A stretch of 64,000 nt of DNA from Catellatospora methionotrophica (GTDB lineage: Bacteria; Actinomycetota; Actinomycetes; Mycobacteriales; Micromonosporaceae), in assembly GCF_011297335.1 (NCBI RefSeq), contig NZ_JAAOTJ010000001.1, positions 806,001 to 870,000 on the forward strand, given 5' to 3'. Shown here piece after piece: positions 8,086-16,321 of the stretch (its first letter is position 1; each line of letters begins with the position of its first letter). A program made the position numbers and the translations under genes. The notes below the pieces were generated by a model. It did not search any database and was not told where the DNA came from. It saw only the letters and a list, made by a program, of their open reading frames with translations.

Positions 8086-10485
8086 GTGGCTTCTGCACTC
8101 GGCCGCACCCCTCGATTGACGAAACGCCGATCCCGGCTGCTGCCCCTTTACACCGCCGCACTGCTGGTCGCCGTTTCGGCGCTGTCGGCCACGCCCGCCG
8201 CCGCCGCGGTCATGACCACCCTGTACGTATCGCCCACCGGGTCCGGCACGGGGTGCTCCACCGCGCAACCGTGTTCGCTGACCCAGGCCCAGTCGACGGT
8301 GCGCGGTCTCGCGCCGACGATGAGCGGGGACATCGTGGTACAGCTGGCCGGTGGCACCTACGCCCTGTCCGCGCCGCTGACGTTCACGTCCGCGGACTCG
8401 GGCGCGAACGGCTACACCGTGTTCTGGCAGGCCGCGACGGGCACCCAGCCGGTCATCTCCGGCGGGCAGCGCGTCACGGGCTGGACCCAGGTCGACGCCA
8501 CGCAGAACATCTGGCGCGCCGCGGCGAACGCCGGTTTCGACAGCCGCCAGCTCTACGTCGACGGCCGTATCGCGACCCGGGCCCGTACCCAGGTCAACCG
8601 CGGTGACTTCACGATGACGACCAGTGGTATGACCTTCACCAGCAGCGCGCTGGCGTACCTGAACAACGTCGCCGCGGAGGACCGCGTCGAGCTGGAGTCG
8701 GTGAACTCGTTCACCGACCGGTACGTGCCGGTGCAGTCCATCAGCGGCAACGCCATCACCATGGAGCAGCCGGCCTGGAACAACAACACCTTCGGCTACG
8801 ACACGCTGAGCAGCCCGTTCCGCGCCGGGCCGATGTACCTCGTGAACGCCCGTGAGTTCCTCGACACCGCCGGCGAGTGGTACCTGGACACCTCCGCCGG
8901 CCAGCTCTACTACAAGCCGCTGAGCGGCGAGAACATGTCCACCGCCGATGTGCGGCTCCCCCGGCTGGAGTCGCTGCTCCGGGTGGGTGGCACCTACGCG
9001 GCGCCGGCCCATCACCTCGCCTTCGCGGGCCTGCAGTTCTCGCACACCAGCTGGCTGCAGCCCAACACCGGCCAGGGCTACGCCGACCAGCAGACCGGCG
9101 CGTACATCTACGGCACGTGGTCCCGGCCGTCGAACTGGCTGAGTTCGTGCCAGTCGGGCTGCCCGCAGTTCGAGGCGACCCGGCCCCACTGGCGGCAGAT
9201 GCCCGCGGCGGTGCAGGTGTCGGCGGCCAACGCGATCAGGTTCACCGGCAACCGGTTCACCAACCTCGGCCAGGTCGGCCTGGGCATCGGCAACGACGCC
9301 AACGCCCACGCGACCGGCGTCGGGCTCGGCGCCGCCGACATCGACGTGATCGGCAACACCTTCGAGCAGATCGCGGCCGGTGCCGTCATCGCCGGTGGCG
9401 TGCAGGCCGACGCGCACCACCCCGGCGACAGCCGGATGACCAACCGGGACATCGTCTACAGCGACAACTCCGTCCACGACGTGGCCATCGACTACCGCAG
9501 CCACGTCGGGCTGCTCATCACGTACGCCGCCGACTCGGCCATGGCCAACAACGAGGTCTACAACCTGCCGTACACGGGCATCTCGATCGGCTACGGCTGG
9601 GGCGCCAACGATGCCGGCGGCGCGCAGGACTACATCGACCGCGGGCTGTACAACTATCAGCCCCGGTACACGAGCGCGACGATCGCGGCGAACTACCGCG
9701 TGCAGGCAAACTACGTCCACGACGTCATGCGCCAGATGACCGACGGTGCGGCGTTCTACGCCCTGTCCGCGCTGCCGGGCACGACGATCAGCCAGAACTG
9801 GTTCCGCAACACCAACGGCTGGCTCGGCCTGTACTTCGACGAAGGCGCGCGGTACATGTCGGCCGGCAACAACGTGTTCGACAACATCGGGCAGTGGGCC
9901 TACGGCCAGCACTGGGCCAACAACAACACCGGCAACCTGACCCTGACCAACAATTGGACGACCAGCACCAACACCAACATCACCAGCGGCTCGCGCGGCA
10001 ACACCAACACCGGCACGGTGGTCGTCACCGGCGGGAACTGGCCGACGGCGGCGCGTACGGTGATGAACTCCGCAGGCGTGCGGCCCTCCACCCAGCAGGG
10101 CGTCACCATCGCCGGCGGTCAGTCCGGGCGCTGCGTCGACGTGCCGAACGCCGGCTCGACCAACGGCACCCAGGTGCAGTTGTGGGACTGCGGGGGCGGC
10201 ACCGGCCAGCGGTGGACCTACACCACGAGCAGGCAGCTGATGGTCTACGGCAACAAGTGCCTGGACGCCACCGGCCAGGGCACCGCCAACGGCACCCGCC
10301 TGGTCGTCTGGGACTGCAACGGGCAAGCCAACCAGCAGTGGAACGTCAACGCCAACGGCACGATCACCGGCGTGCAGTCGAACCTGTGCGTGGATGCGAG
10401 CGGCAACGGCACCGCCAACGGGACCCTGCTGCACCTGTGGGGATGCCACGGCGGCACGAACCAGCAGTGGGCCCTGCGCAGCTGA
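8086..10485 (+). CDS. Secreted right-handed beta-helix glycosidase-like protein (GH141-like) with CBM13
   Basis: 799 aa from GTG 8086, with AAAGGA 7 nt upstream. Residues 1-41 are a signal peptide (LLPLYTAALLVAVSAL, ending PAAAA). The body (about 45-655) is a parallel beta-helix: it opens LYVSPTGSG, then GGTYALSAPLTF, GGQRVTGWTQ and RQLYVDGRIATRAR, and shows many Asn-rich helix turns (NRFTNLGQVGLGIGND). The opening motifs recall GH141 (fucosidase/xylanase) family proteins; pectate-lyase-like enzymes are an alternative. Residues about 665-799 are a CBM13 beta-trefoil with three repeats. A GntR-type site lies just upstream and GH95 precedes it, so action on fucosylated plant polysaccharide is an attractive inference. 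It is followed by a strong terminator. Catalytic residues cannot be assigned by eye. Confidence 0.8.
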   Translation: MASALGRTPRLTKRRSRLLPLYTAALLVAVSALSATPAAAAVMTTLYVSPTGSGTGCSTAQPCSLTQAQSTVRGLAPTMSGDIVVQLAGGTYALSAPLTFTSADSGANGYTVFWQAATGTQPVISGGQRVTGWTQVDATQNIWRAAANAGFDSRQLYVDGRIATRARTQVNRGDFTMTTSGMTFTSSALAYLNNVAAEDRVELESVNSFTDRYVPVQSISGNAITMEQPAWNNNTFGYDTLSSPFRAGPMYLVNAREFLDTAGEWYLDTSAGQLYYKPLSGENMSTADVRLPRLESLLRVGGTYAAPAHHLAFAGLQFSHTSWLQPNTGQGYADQQTGAYIYGTWSRPSNWLSSCQSGCPQFEATRPHWRQMPAAVQVSAANAIRFTGNRFTNLGQVGLGIGNDANAHATGVGLGAADIDVIGNTFEQIAAGAVIAGGVQADAHHPGDSRMTNRDIVYSDNSVHDVAIDYRSHVGLLITYAADSAMANNEVYNLPYTGISIGYGWGANDAGGAQDYIDRGLYNYQPRYTSATIAANYRVQANYVHDVMRQMTDGAAFYALSALPGTTISQNWFRNTNGWLGLYFDEGARYMSAGNNVFDNIGQWAYGQHWANNNTGNLTLTNNWTTSTNTNITSGSRGNTNTGTVVVTGGNWPTAARTVMNSAGVRPSTQQGVTIAGGQSGRCVDVPNAGSTNGTQVQLWDCGGGTGQRWTYTTSRQLMVYGNKCLDATGQGTANGTRLVVWDCNGQANQQWNVNANGTITGVQSNLCVDASGNGTANGTLLHLWGCHGGTNQQWALRS

Positions 10486-10495
10486 TCCGGCCGTG

Positions 10496-10531
10496 CAGCG
10501 GGGTGGGGACGATGTCGTCCCCACCCCGCTG
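10496..10531. terminator. Bidirectional terminator
   Basis: Perfect 17-bp inverted repeat, arms 10496-10512 and 10515-10531, 2-nt spacer, between the convergent ends at 10485 and 10537. Confidence 0.85.
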
Positions 10532-10536
10532 TCGTG

Positions 10537-11511
10537 CTAACGCGTGGCCCGCCAGAAAGCGTCCGGCACGGGTATACGCATTCCCGCCGCGGCGGCTCGC
10601 ACGTGCTCGGCCGATCTCATGCCGCTGACGACCGCGGCCACAGCCGGGTGACGCAGCGGGAACTGCAGCGCGGCCGCCGGCAGGGTCAACTCGTGCTCCC
10701 GGCAGGTCTCGGCCAGCCGCCGGGCCTGCTGCAGCACCCGCTCCGGCGCCGGTCGGTAGTTGAAGCTGGCGCCGTCGGGCGGCCAGGGCCGGGCCAGGAT
10801 GCCCGAGTTGAAGGGCGCTGCCGCGACCACGGCCACTCCCCTGCGCTCGCACTCGTCGAGCAGCCGCTCACCGGACCGGTCCAGCAGGGTGTACCGGCCG
10901 GCCAGCATGACGGCGTCGAGATCGGTCTCCAGCACCATACGCAGCGGTGCCTGCCACTGGTTCATGCCGACGCCCACGGCACGGACGACACCCTGGTCAC
11001 GTAGCGCGATCAGGGCGGGAATCGCCTGGTTGACCGCCTCGTCGACGGCGTCGTCAGGGTCGTGGACGTAGACGATGTCGATACGGTCGACGCCCAGCCT
11101 GGTCAGACTCTCCTCGATGCTGCGGGCCACCCCGTCGGCGGTGAAGTCCCAGACGCGCACCAGGTCGTCGGGGACGTCGAAGCCGCCGGCCGCGAGGTCG
11201 GAGCCGGTCGGTGCGGGATGCGGGTGCAGCAGGCGGCCGACCTTGGTGGACAGGACGTAGGCGTCACGCGGGTGGGCGCGCAGCGCCGCGCCCAGCCGCC
11301 GCTCGGACAGTCCGAGCCCGTAGTGGGGTGCGGTGTCGAAATGGCGGATCCCTGCCTCCCACGCGGCGTCCACGGCCCGCGCGGCGTCGAGGTCTGATCC
11401 GGCGTAGCCAAGGTTGCCGATCCCGGCCGCGCCGAAGCCGAGCGTGGACACGCTCAGTCCGGTGCGGCCGAGCGGCCGGGTGGGCATCGTGGCCGGGGCG
11501 GGTGGGTTCAC
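10537..11511 (-). CDS. Aldo/keto reductase, L-fucose (D-threo-aldose) dehydrogenase type
   Basis: 324 aa from GTG 11511, with AGAGGAG 5-6 nt upstream. Cytoplasmic NAD(P)-dependent AKR-fold enzyme. Motifs: LGRTGLSVSTLGFGAAGIGN at the start, FDTAPHYGLGLSE with the catalytic Tyr, STKVGR with Lys, VYVHDPDD with His. The length and the phrase RHFDTAPHYG match bacterial D-threo-aldose 1-dehydrogenases, which oxidise L-fucose and related sugars to the lactone. It is the last gene of a minus-strand operon after a mutarotase (39-nt gap) and a Zn-dehydrogenase. With the lactonase and dehydratase nearby this gives the first oxidative step of a fucose-type pathway. D-arabinose or L-galactose are alternative substrates. 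Confidence 0.85.
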   Translation of the reverse strand: MNPPAPATMPTRPLGRTGLSVSTLGFGAAGIGNLGYAGSDLDAARAVDAAWEAGIRHFDTAPHYGLGLSERRLGAALRAHPRDAYVLSTKVGRLLHPHPAPTGSDLAAGGFDVPDDLVRVWDFTADGVARSIEESLTRLGVDRIDIVYVHDPDDAVDEAVNQAIPALIALRDQGVVRAVGVGMNQWQAPLRMVLETDLDAVMLAGRYTLLDRSGERLLDECERRGVAVVAAAPFNSGILARPWPPDGASFNYRPAPERVLQQARRLAETCREHELTLPAAALQFPLRHPAVAAVVSGMRSAEHVRAAAAGMRIPVPDAFWRATR

Positions 11512-11550
11512 GGTGGCTCCTCTGGTTCCGGTCGAGGCCGGGGCGGCGGG

Positions 11551-11853
11551 TCAGGGCAGGCGCCACACCAGGGGCAGCGGTCCGCGCTGGGACACCGTCA
11601 TGTCCAGCATCGGGTGGATGACCTGGTGCCAGCGTCCGGTCAGCGCCAGTCGCGCCATCGCGGTCTCCATCCCGTCCCAGTCGTCGCACACCACGGTGTG
11701 GAACAGGTCGAGCCCGTCGCGCCAGATGTGCCACGAGTGGACCCCGCTGTCGCGCAGGGCCTGTTCGTGCTCGGGCGAGAGCTTGGCATGGATGCGTTCG
11801 TACTCGGCTTCCAGGCCGGGCCTGAGCCGGGTGTGCAGTGCGATCACCTGCAT
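11551..11853 (-). CDS. COG3254 sugar mutarotase (L-rhamnose/L-fucose type)
   Basis: 100 aa from ATG 11853, preceded by AAGGAG. The length and motifs (LHTRLRPGLEAEYERIHAKL, VHSWHIWRDG, HQVIHPMLD) match the RhaM/COG3254 family of small dimeric mutarotases, which interconvert sugar anomers. Lies between the dehydrogenase genes of the same operon (gaps of 22 and 39 nt). The likely role is to supply the correct anomer of the released deoxyhexose to the sugar dehydrogenase. L-fucose is inferred from neighbours; L-rhamnose cannot be excluded. Confidence 0.85.
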   Translation of the reverse strand: MQVIALHTRLRPGLEAEYERIHAKLSPEHEQALRDSGVHSWHIWRDGLDLFHTVVCDDWDGMETAMARLALTGRWHQVIHPMLDMTVSQRGPLPLVWRLP

Positions 11854-11875
11854 GGGTGCTCCTTGTCGATCGTCG

Positions 11876-12901
11876 TCACCGGGCGGCCGCGCAGTCGAGC
11901 AGCACCTTCATCACGCCGGTCCCGGATTCCAGTGCGGCGAACGCCTCGCCGACGCGGTTCAGCGGCTCCACCTGGGTGATCAGCTCCGCGGCCGGGATGT
12001 GGCCGGCGGCCACCAGCTCGACGGCGGTCGCCATGTCGTGCCTGCTGTAGAGCCGCGCGCCCAGCATCGTCAGTTCGCGCCAGAAGAAGCGGTGGAGGTC
12101 GACCTCTCGCGGTGCGGCATGGATCGCCACCATCACCAGCCGCCCGCGGGGGGCCAGGGCCCGCACGCCGGTGGCGACTCCGGCGGCCGCACCGGAGACC
12201 TCGAAGCTGACGGCGGCTCCCTCGCCGCCGGTCCAGTCGCCGACGAGCGCGTTCGTGTCGGCGGTGGCGGGGTCGGCGGCGGTGAAGCCGAGCTGGTCGG
12301 CGACGGCCCGCCGCTGCGGGCTTGGCTCCAGGACCAGCACGTGCGCTCCGATACGCCGGGCGACCACGGCGATGAGCAGTCCCACGGGCCCGCCGCCGAC
12401 CACGACGGCGTGCTCACCGGCGGCCAGACCGCTGCGGCGTACGTCGTGCACCGCCACGGCGGTCGGTTCGGCCAGCGCGCCGTGGGCCAGATCGAGGGTG
12501 CCGGGCAGGCGGACCAGTGCGCTCGCGGGCACGTTCCAGCGCTGTTGCATGGACCCGGCGCTGTCGATGCCGATGAAGGTGAGCTGGGGGCAGACGTTGC
12601 CGTGTCCGGCGGCGCAGGTCCGGCAGGCGCCGCAGGGCAGCACCGGCAGGACGGTGACCGGGTCGCCGGGGTGCCAGCCGTCGACGCCGTCGCCGAGCCT
12701 GGCCACCGTTCCCGACATCTCGTGCCCGATCACCGCCGGGACGCCCACCCGCCGATCCATCACGCCGTGCAGGATGTGCAGGTCCGTGCCGCAGATGCCG
12801 GTGTAGGCCACGTCGACCTGCACCTGGCCGGGGCCGGGCGGGCTGTCGGGCACGTCGATGACGCTCAGGCGGCGCTCGCCTTCGTATACCGCGCGATGCA
12901 T
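11876..12901 (-). CDS. Zinc-dependent medium-chain alcohol/polyol dehydrogenase
   Basis: 341 aa from ATG 12901, with GAGAGGAAAG upstream. Medium-chain dehydrogenase of the sorbitol/threonine dehydrogenase group. The catalytic zinc site is visible as GICGTDLH and GHEMSG, the structural zinc as four Cys in CGACRTCAAGHGNVC, and the Rossmann motif as VVGGGPVGLL. First gene of the operon with the mutarotase and the aldo/keto reductase; its start faces the lactonase gene across a GntR-type site. In an oxidative fucose route it could act as the 2-keto-3-deoxy-fuconate dehydrogenase, a step done in other bacteria by a short-chain enzyme, or as a second sugar dehydrogenase. The exact substrate is unknown. 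Confidence 0.85.
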   Translation of the reverse strand: MHRAVYEGERRLSVIDVPDSPPGPGQVQVDVAYTGICGTDLHILHGVMDRRVGVPAVIGHEMSGTVARLGDGVDGWHPGDPVTVLPVLPCGACRTCAAGHGNVCPQLTFIGIDSAGSMQQRWNVPASALVRLPGTLDLAHGALAEPTAVAVHDVRRSGLAAGEHAVVVGGGPVGLLIAVVARRIGAHVLVLEPSPQRRAVADQLGFTAADPATADTNALVGDWTGGEGAAVSFEVSGAAAGVATGVRALAPRGRLVMVAIHAAPREVDLHRFFWRELTMLGARLYSRHDMATAVELVAAGHIPAAELITQVEPLNRVGEAFAALESGTGVMKVLLDCAAAR

Positions 12902-12939
12902 GGCTTTCCTCTCGCCTGCCGGGATCGGATCGAGCGAAG

Positions 12940-12959
12940 ATATGACATCATATGTTTAC
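12940..12959. promoter_or_regulatory. Putative FCD-GntR operator in divergent promoter
   Basis: ATATGACATCATATG at 12940-12954 contains TCATATG and lies 39 bp before the dehydrogenase start (12901) and about 50 bp before the lactonase start (13006), so it could control both. Confidence 0.55.
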
Positions 12960-13005
12960 CCGCATCACAATGCCCGCCCGTTTCCGCCTACCCCTGGAGC
13001 GTCAC

Positions 13006-13896
13006 ATGGCCCACCCTCCACCTGCGACGATCATCGACTCCCACCTGCACGTATGGGATCCCGACCGCGGCGTCTACCCGTGGCTCGGCAACCACCTCGC
13101 ACCGATCGACCGCACCATGACACTGTCCGAGGTCGCACCCGAGCTGGCCGACCGCGGCGTCGGAGGGGTCGTGCTGGTGCAGTCCGCCGACGACGACTTC
13201 GACACCGATCTGATGCTCGAGATCGCCGGATCCGACCGCCGGGTCGTCGGGGTGGTCGGCTACGTTCCGCTGCACCGGCCGTCCGTGGCCGCCGCCCGGC
13301 TCGCGCGGCTGCGCGACGATCCACTGTTCGTCGGAGTACGCAACCTGATCCACGAACGCGAGGACCCGGCCTGGATCCTGCGACCGGATGTCGACGCCGG
13401 ACTCGGCCTGCTCGAACAGGCCGGTGTGCCGTTCGACTTCGTCGCCGGCGGCCCCGAGGCGCTGGCCACGGCCGCCGAGGTCGCCCGCCGCCACCCCGGG
13501 CTCCACCTGATCCTGGACCACCTCGGCGCGCCCGCGCTCCGCACCGGACACGACCATGCCGAACGCTGGTCGCAACAGCTGGAGTTCCTCGCCGGCCGCC
13601 CCCACGTCTACGCCAAGCTCTCCGGGCTCTACCTGGGACCCGACCCTGAAGGCGACGCACTGGCCCGGCTCGGTGTGCACCTCCGTGACGCGCTGCGGCT
13701 GTTCGGCACGGACCGGTTGATGTACGGCGGCGACTGGCCGATCTGCCTGCTCCACGAGCGCTACGGCCGCACCCTGGACCTCCTCCGCCATGGCCTGGCC
13801 GACCTCGACGCCGCCGGATGGCGCGACGTGCTCGCCGGCACCGCCACGCGGGTCTACGGCCTCGACCAGAACCGGGTCGCCGCAGCCCGCTCGTGA
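13006..13896 (+). CDS. Amidohydrolase-family sugar lactonase (L-fuconolactonase-type, COG3618)
   Basis: 296 aa from ATG 13006 (GGAG 8-9 nt upstream). The in-frame ATG at 12952 would overlap the operator and is less likely. TIM-barrel hydrolase: DSHLHVWDP gives the HxH metal motif, LILDHLGAP the mid-barrel His and YGGDWPI the C-terminal Asp. This full set matches COG3618, which includes L-fucono-1,5-lactonase and related sugar lactonases. It faces the operon with the aldo/keto reductase that would make its substrate. The product acid would go to the enolase-superfamily protein at 16322-17470. It ends at a terminator shared with the degenerate paralogue on the other strand. Confidence 0.85.
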   Translation: MAHPPPATIIDSHLHVWDPDRGVYPWLGNHLAPIDRTMTLSEVAPELADRGVGGVVLVQSADDDFDTDLMLEIAGSDRRVVGVVGYVPLHRPSVAAARLARLRDDPLFVGVRNLIHEREDPAWILRPDVDAGLGLLEQAGVPFDFVAGGPEALATAAEVARRHPGLHLILDHLGAPALRTGHDHAERWSQQLEFLAGRPHVYAKLSGLYLGPDPEGDALARLGVHLRDALRLFGTDRLMYGGDWPICLLHERYGRTLDLLRHGLADLDAAGWRDVLAGTATRVYGLDQNRVAAARS

Positions 13897-13941
13897 CAGG
13901 CCCGGCCCGGTGCCGCCCCGGCGACACCGGGCCGTGGCCTG
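13897..13941. terminator. Terminator between convergent amidohydrolase genes
   Basis: Near-perfect inverted repeat, left arm 13897-13912 and right arm 13925-13941, with a 12-nt loop, between the ends at 13896 and 13955. Confidence 0.75.
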
Positions 13942-13954
13942 GTGCGGGATCACC

Positions 13955-14806
13955 TCAGGCGGGCCGGGTCAGGTCGGCCACGTCCAGCCGATAGGCGCTG
14001 ACCGCGGTCGCCGCGAAGACGTCCCGGTGCAGCCCGCCGAACAGCGTCGTGATCGCCCGCAGCGACTCGGGATAGGTGGCCGCCAGCCGGCACATCGGCC
14101 AGTCCGAGCCGAACATCAGCCGTCGCGCGCCGAACACCTGCACCGCGTGGTCCACGTAGGGCCGCAGGTCGTCCACCGACCACCGTTCCCAGTGCGCCAG
14201 CGTCACCAGCCCGTTGAGCTTGGCCAGCACGTTGTCGCACGCGGCGACCGGCTCGATCTCGCGCTGCCAGTCGCTCAGCCCATCGGCACCGCCGGTCACC
14301 CACGGCGACCCGGCCTGCTGGAGCACGATCCGGGCGTGCGGCATCGCCTGGGCCAGGCGCGCCACGGAAGCCAGCTGCTCGGCGCGCACCGCGAACTCGA
14401 TCACCAGGTCGAGTCCGGCCACGGTGGACAGACCGGCCCGCACCGCCGGCCGGTCGAGAAAGTCCTCGGGCTGCTCATACACGCGCTCGTGCAGCGCGAC
14501 GAGGCATTGCCCGCCCGGTTCGGCGCGGAGCTTGCCGATGATCTCACCGAGGTCGGGGTCGGCCAGCGGGGCCCAGCCCACCACGCCCACCACCCACGGG
14601 GTCCAGGCGGCGATCTCGAGGCACCGCGTGGTGTCGGCCGAGGTCACGCCTTCTGCCTCGACGAGCACGCAGGCGTCGACCTCCGATTCGCTCAGTTCCG
14701 CCTTCAGCTCGCCGAGGCCGTGGTCACGCCGGACAGGGGCGTACCCGTCGGCGGCGAGGTGGGGACTGTCCGCCGCCCACAGTTGCGCGTGCGCGTCGAC
14801 GATCAC
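13955..14806 (-). CDS. Second COG3618-type amidohydrolase with altered metal-site residues
   Basis: 283 aa from GTG 14806. The fold matches the lactonase at 13006-13896 over its length (YAPVRRDHGLGEL, GSDWPMCR near the C-terminus), but key residues differ. The HxH motif reads DAHAQLW (second His is Gln), and the usual DHLG is QQAGSP (His lost). The late Asp in GSDWP is kept. It may be a metal-independent lactonase, an enzyme on another lactone, or a non-catalytic paralogue; some COG3618 members are known to work without metal. The start has no clear ribosome binding site, and the GTG lies inside a 9-bp inverted repeat (14801-14809 and 14815-14823). The upstream region carries GntR-type sites about 300 bp away. 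Confidence 0.8.
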   Translation of the reverse strand: MIVDAHAQLWAADSPHLAADGYAPVRRDHGLGELKAELSESEVDACVLVEAEGVTSADTTRCLEIAAWTPWVVGVVGWAPLADPDLGEIIGKLRAEPGGQCLVALHERVYEQPEDFLDRPAVRAGLSTVAGLDLVIEFAVRAEQLASVARLAQAMPHARIVLQQAGSPWVTGGADGLSDWQREIEPVAACDNVLAKLNGLVTLAHWERWSVDDLRPYVDHAVQVFGARRLMFGSDWPMCRLAATYPESLRAITTLFGGLHRDVFAATAVSAYRLDVADLTRPA

Positions 14807-15203
14807 CGGTGCCGCCGGTGATCGGTGACGGCCGCGCGAACGGCGGGCCTGGCCGGGCAGGCAGAAGACCGGTCCGCGGCGCGGCCGGCGCAGTCGAGCT
14901 GCTGCACTGCGGTACTCCGTATCGTCGTGGCGATCGGCGGTGGCCGGGCTCAGGTCCGACCCAGGTGACGCCGACCCGCACGCGGCGGGGTGCGGGCCGG
15001 CGTCGGCTGAGGGTGTTCACGCTGCTGAGGCGGGCACGTTCCGACCCGGCAAGGGTCCAGGAAGGCATCGTGCCCATCTGAGCGCTGCACTCTGCGCGCT
15101 AGCTCATCATACGTATGACGTCATAGCAAGACCCGATGCGAGAAATCGCAGGGCGACCTGCCGCGGATCGCATCATGAAGAGCGTCGGGCTGGGCGACTC
15201 GGG
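14807..15203. promoter_or_regulatory. Leader/promoter region with an ideal FCD-GntR operator at 15107-15125
   Basis: This 397-bp stretch has no convincing gene. It contains TCATACGTATGA (15107-15118), a perfect 12-bp palindrome, overlapping TATGACGTCATA (15114-15125), itself a perfect palindrome identical to 7979-7990. The site is about 300 bp before the paralogue start at 14806, implying a long leader. It is also close to the end of the GntR gene. Confidence 0.6.
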
Positions 15204-16049
15204 TCAGCGGGCGTTCTGGCGGCGGGCGGCCGAAGCCGACGGGGCCTGCGCGTCGGCCTGCGGCCGCCGGCGGCTCCACGAGCCGGTGATGTGGGAACGC
15301 ATCGTGGCCGCGGCGGCGGCCGGATCCCTGGACAGGATGGCGTCGTGGATCGCCTGGTGCTCGTCCAGGGTCTGGCGCATCACGGCCTCGTTGTACTCGC
15401 CGTGGTAGCGCATGCTGCCGCGAGCCTTGTCATGGATGCTGTTGACGATGGCGCGCCCGAGCCTGTTGCGCGACGCGGCCATGACCATGTCGTGGAAGTG
15501 CGCGTCGGCGGCGGCGAACTCCGCCACATTGTCGATCTTCGAACGCATGAGTTCGAGGGAGGCGCTGATCCGCAACCGGTCTTCGCCGGTGTACGAGGTC
15601 GCCGCGGCCGCGGCCATGTCGGCCTCCAGCGCGGTGCGGGTGGCGACCAGCTCGTCCAGGAAGGAGAGGTTGGCGTCGTGGGCGATGATCGCCGTCAGCA
15701 CCACGTCGTCGAGCAGGTTCCACTGGCGCGGGTCGGTGACCTGGGTGCCCCGGCCGTGCTCGATGCGGACCAGGCCCTTCTCCTGCACCACCTTGACGGA
15801 CTCGCGGATCACCGTGCGGCTGACCCCGAACTGGTCGCACAGATCCGCCTCCGGCGGCAGGGTCGAGGCCGGGGGGAGGACACCGCGCACGATGTCGTTG
15901 ACGATCTGCTGCACGACGTTGATGCCCAGCTTGGTCCCACGGGCCCGGGGCGGGATGGCGTCACCTGCGGATGCATGGGGTATGCCGAACGGGTCGGCCA
16001 CTACGTGCCGCGTCAACGCGCCCTCCCGGATCAGTGGTCGCCGGACCAC
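15204..16049 (-). CDS. FCD-domain GntR transcriptional regulator
   Basis: 281 aa from ATG 16049. The first 40 residues are unusually long and lack domain character, so the true start may be later. The winged helix is at about 45-115 (LPPEADLCDQFGVSRTVIRE, GLVRIEHGRGTQV). The FCD effector domain follows, with candidate metal-ligand residues in AADAHFHDMV, DEHQAIHD and MRSHI. FCD regulators bind sugar acids or other carboxylates and usually repress until the ligand arrives. TCATAYG sites lie in front of the gene itself and of several transcription units around it, so it is the likely local regulator, probably autoregulated. The likely inducer is a pathway acid such as an aldonate or 2-keto-3-deoxy acid; this is inference. 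Confidence 0.88.
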   Translation of the reverse strand: MVRRPLIREGALTRHVVADPFGIPHASAGDAIPPRARGTKLGINVVQQIVNDIVRGVLPPASTLPPEADLCDQFGVSRTVIRESVKVVQEKGLVRIEHGRGTQVTDPRQWNLLDDVVLTAIIAHDANLSFLDELVATRTALEADMAAAAATSYTGEDRLRISASLELMRSKIDNVAEFAAADAHFHDMVMAASRNRLGRAIVNSIHDKARGSMRYHGEYNEAVMRQTLDEHQAIHDAILSRDPAAAAATMRSHITGSWSRRRPQADAQAPSASAARRQNAR

Positions 16050-16085
16050 CAGACCCGACGACGACGAGTGTACGGCACGCTGTTA

Positions 16086-16116
16086 AGACGTCACAGGTCA
16101 GATGTCATACGTCACT
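16086..16116. promoter_or_regulatory. Putative GntR autoregulatory operators
   Basis: AAGACGTCACAG followed by GATGTCATACGTCAC (16101-16115) lies about 40-65 bp before the GntR start. The TCATACG core is at 16105-16111. Confidence 0.55.
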
Positions 16117-16200
16117 GTCCTGTCTCCGTACCAGGAAGATTCTTGCACGAATGGTTATCTGCGCGCACCGGGCAGGGTCGCATGGATGCGATGCCCCTCG

Positions 16201-16247
16201 GATCGCAGTGTCAGCGCGCACGCCGACGGCGCGCTGACACTGCGATC
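16201..16247. terminator. Terminator of the transport/dehydratase operon
   Basis: Perfect 19-bp inverted repeat, arms 16201-16219 and 16229-16247 with a 9-nt loop, between the end of the dehydratase gene (16322) and the GntR promoter. It insulates the regulator from the operon upstream. Confidence 0.85.
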
Positions 16248-16321
16248 GGCTCGGGCGGCCGCCCTCACTCAACCGCACCCGCCCGAGCGGGCCCGCACCC
16301 GTGAACGCGGGCCACCCCCGC

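Noticed and set aside
14724-15077. Minus-strand 117-codon frame overlapping the start of the paralogue
   Set aside because: Pro/Arg-rich with no domain, overlaps the gene at 13955-14806 in another frame.
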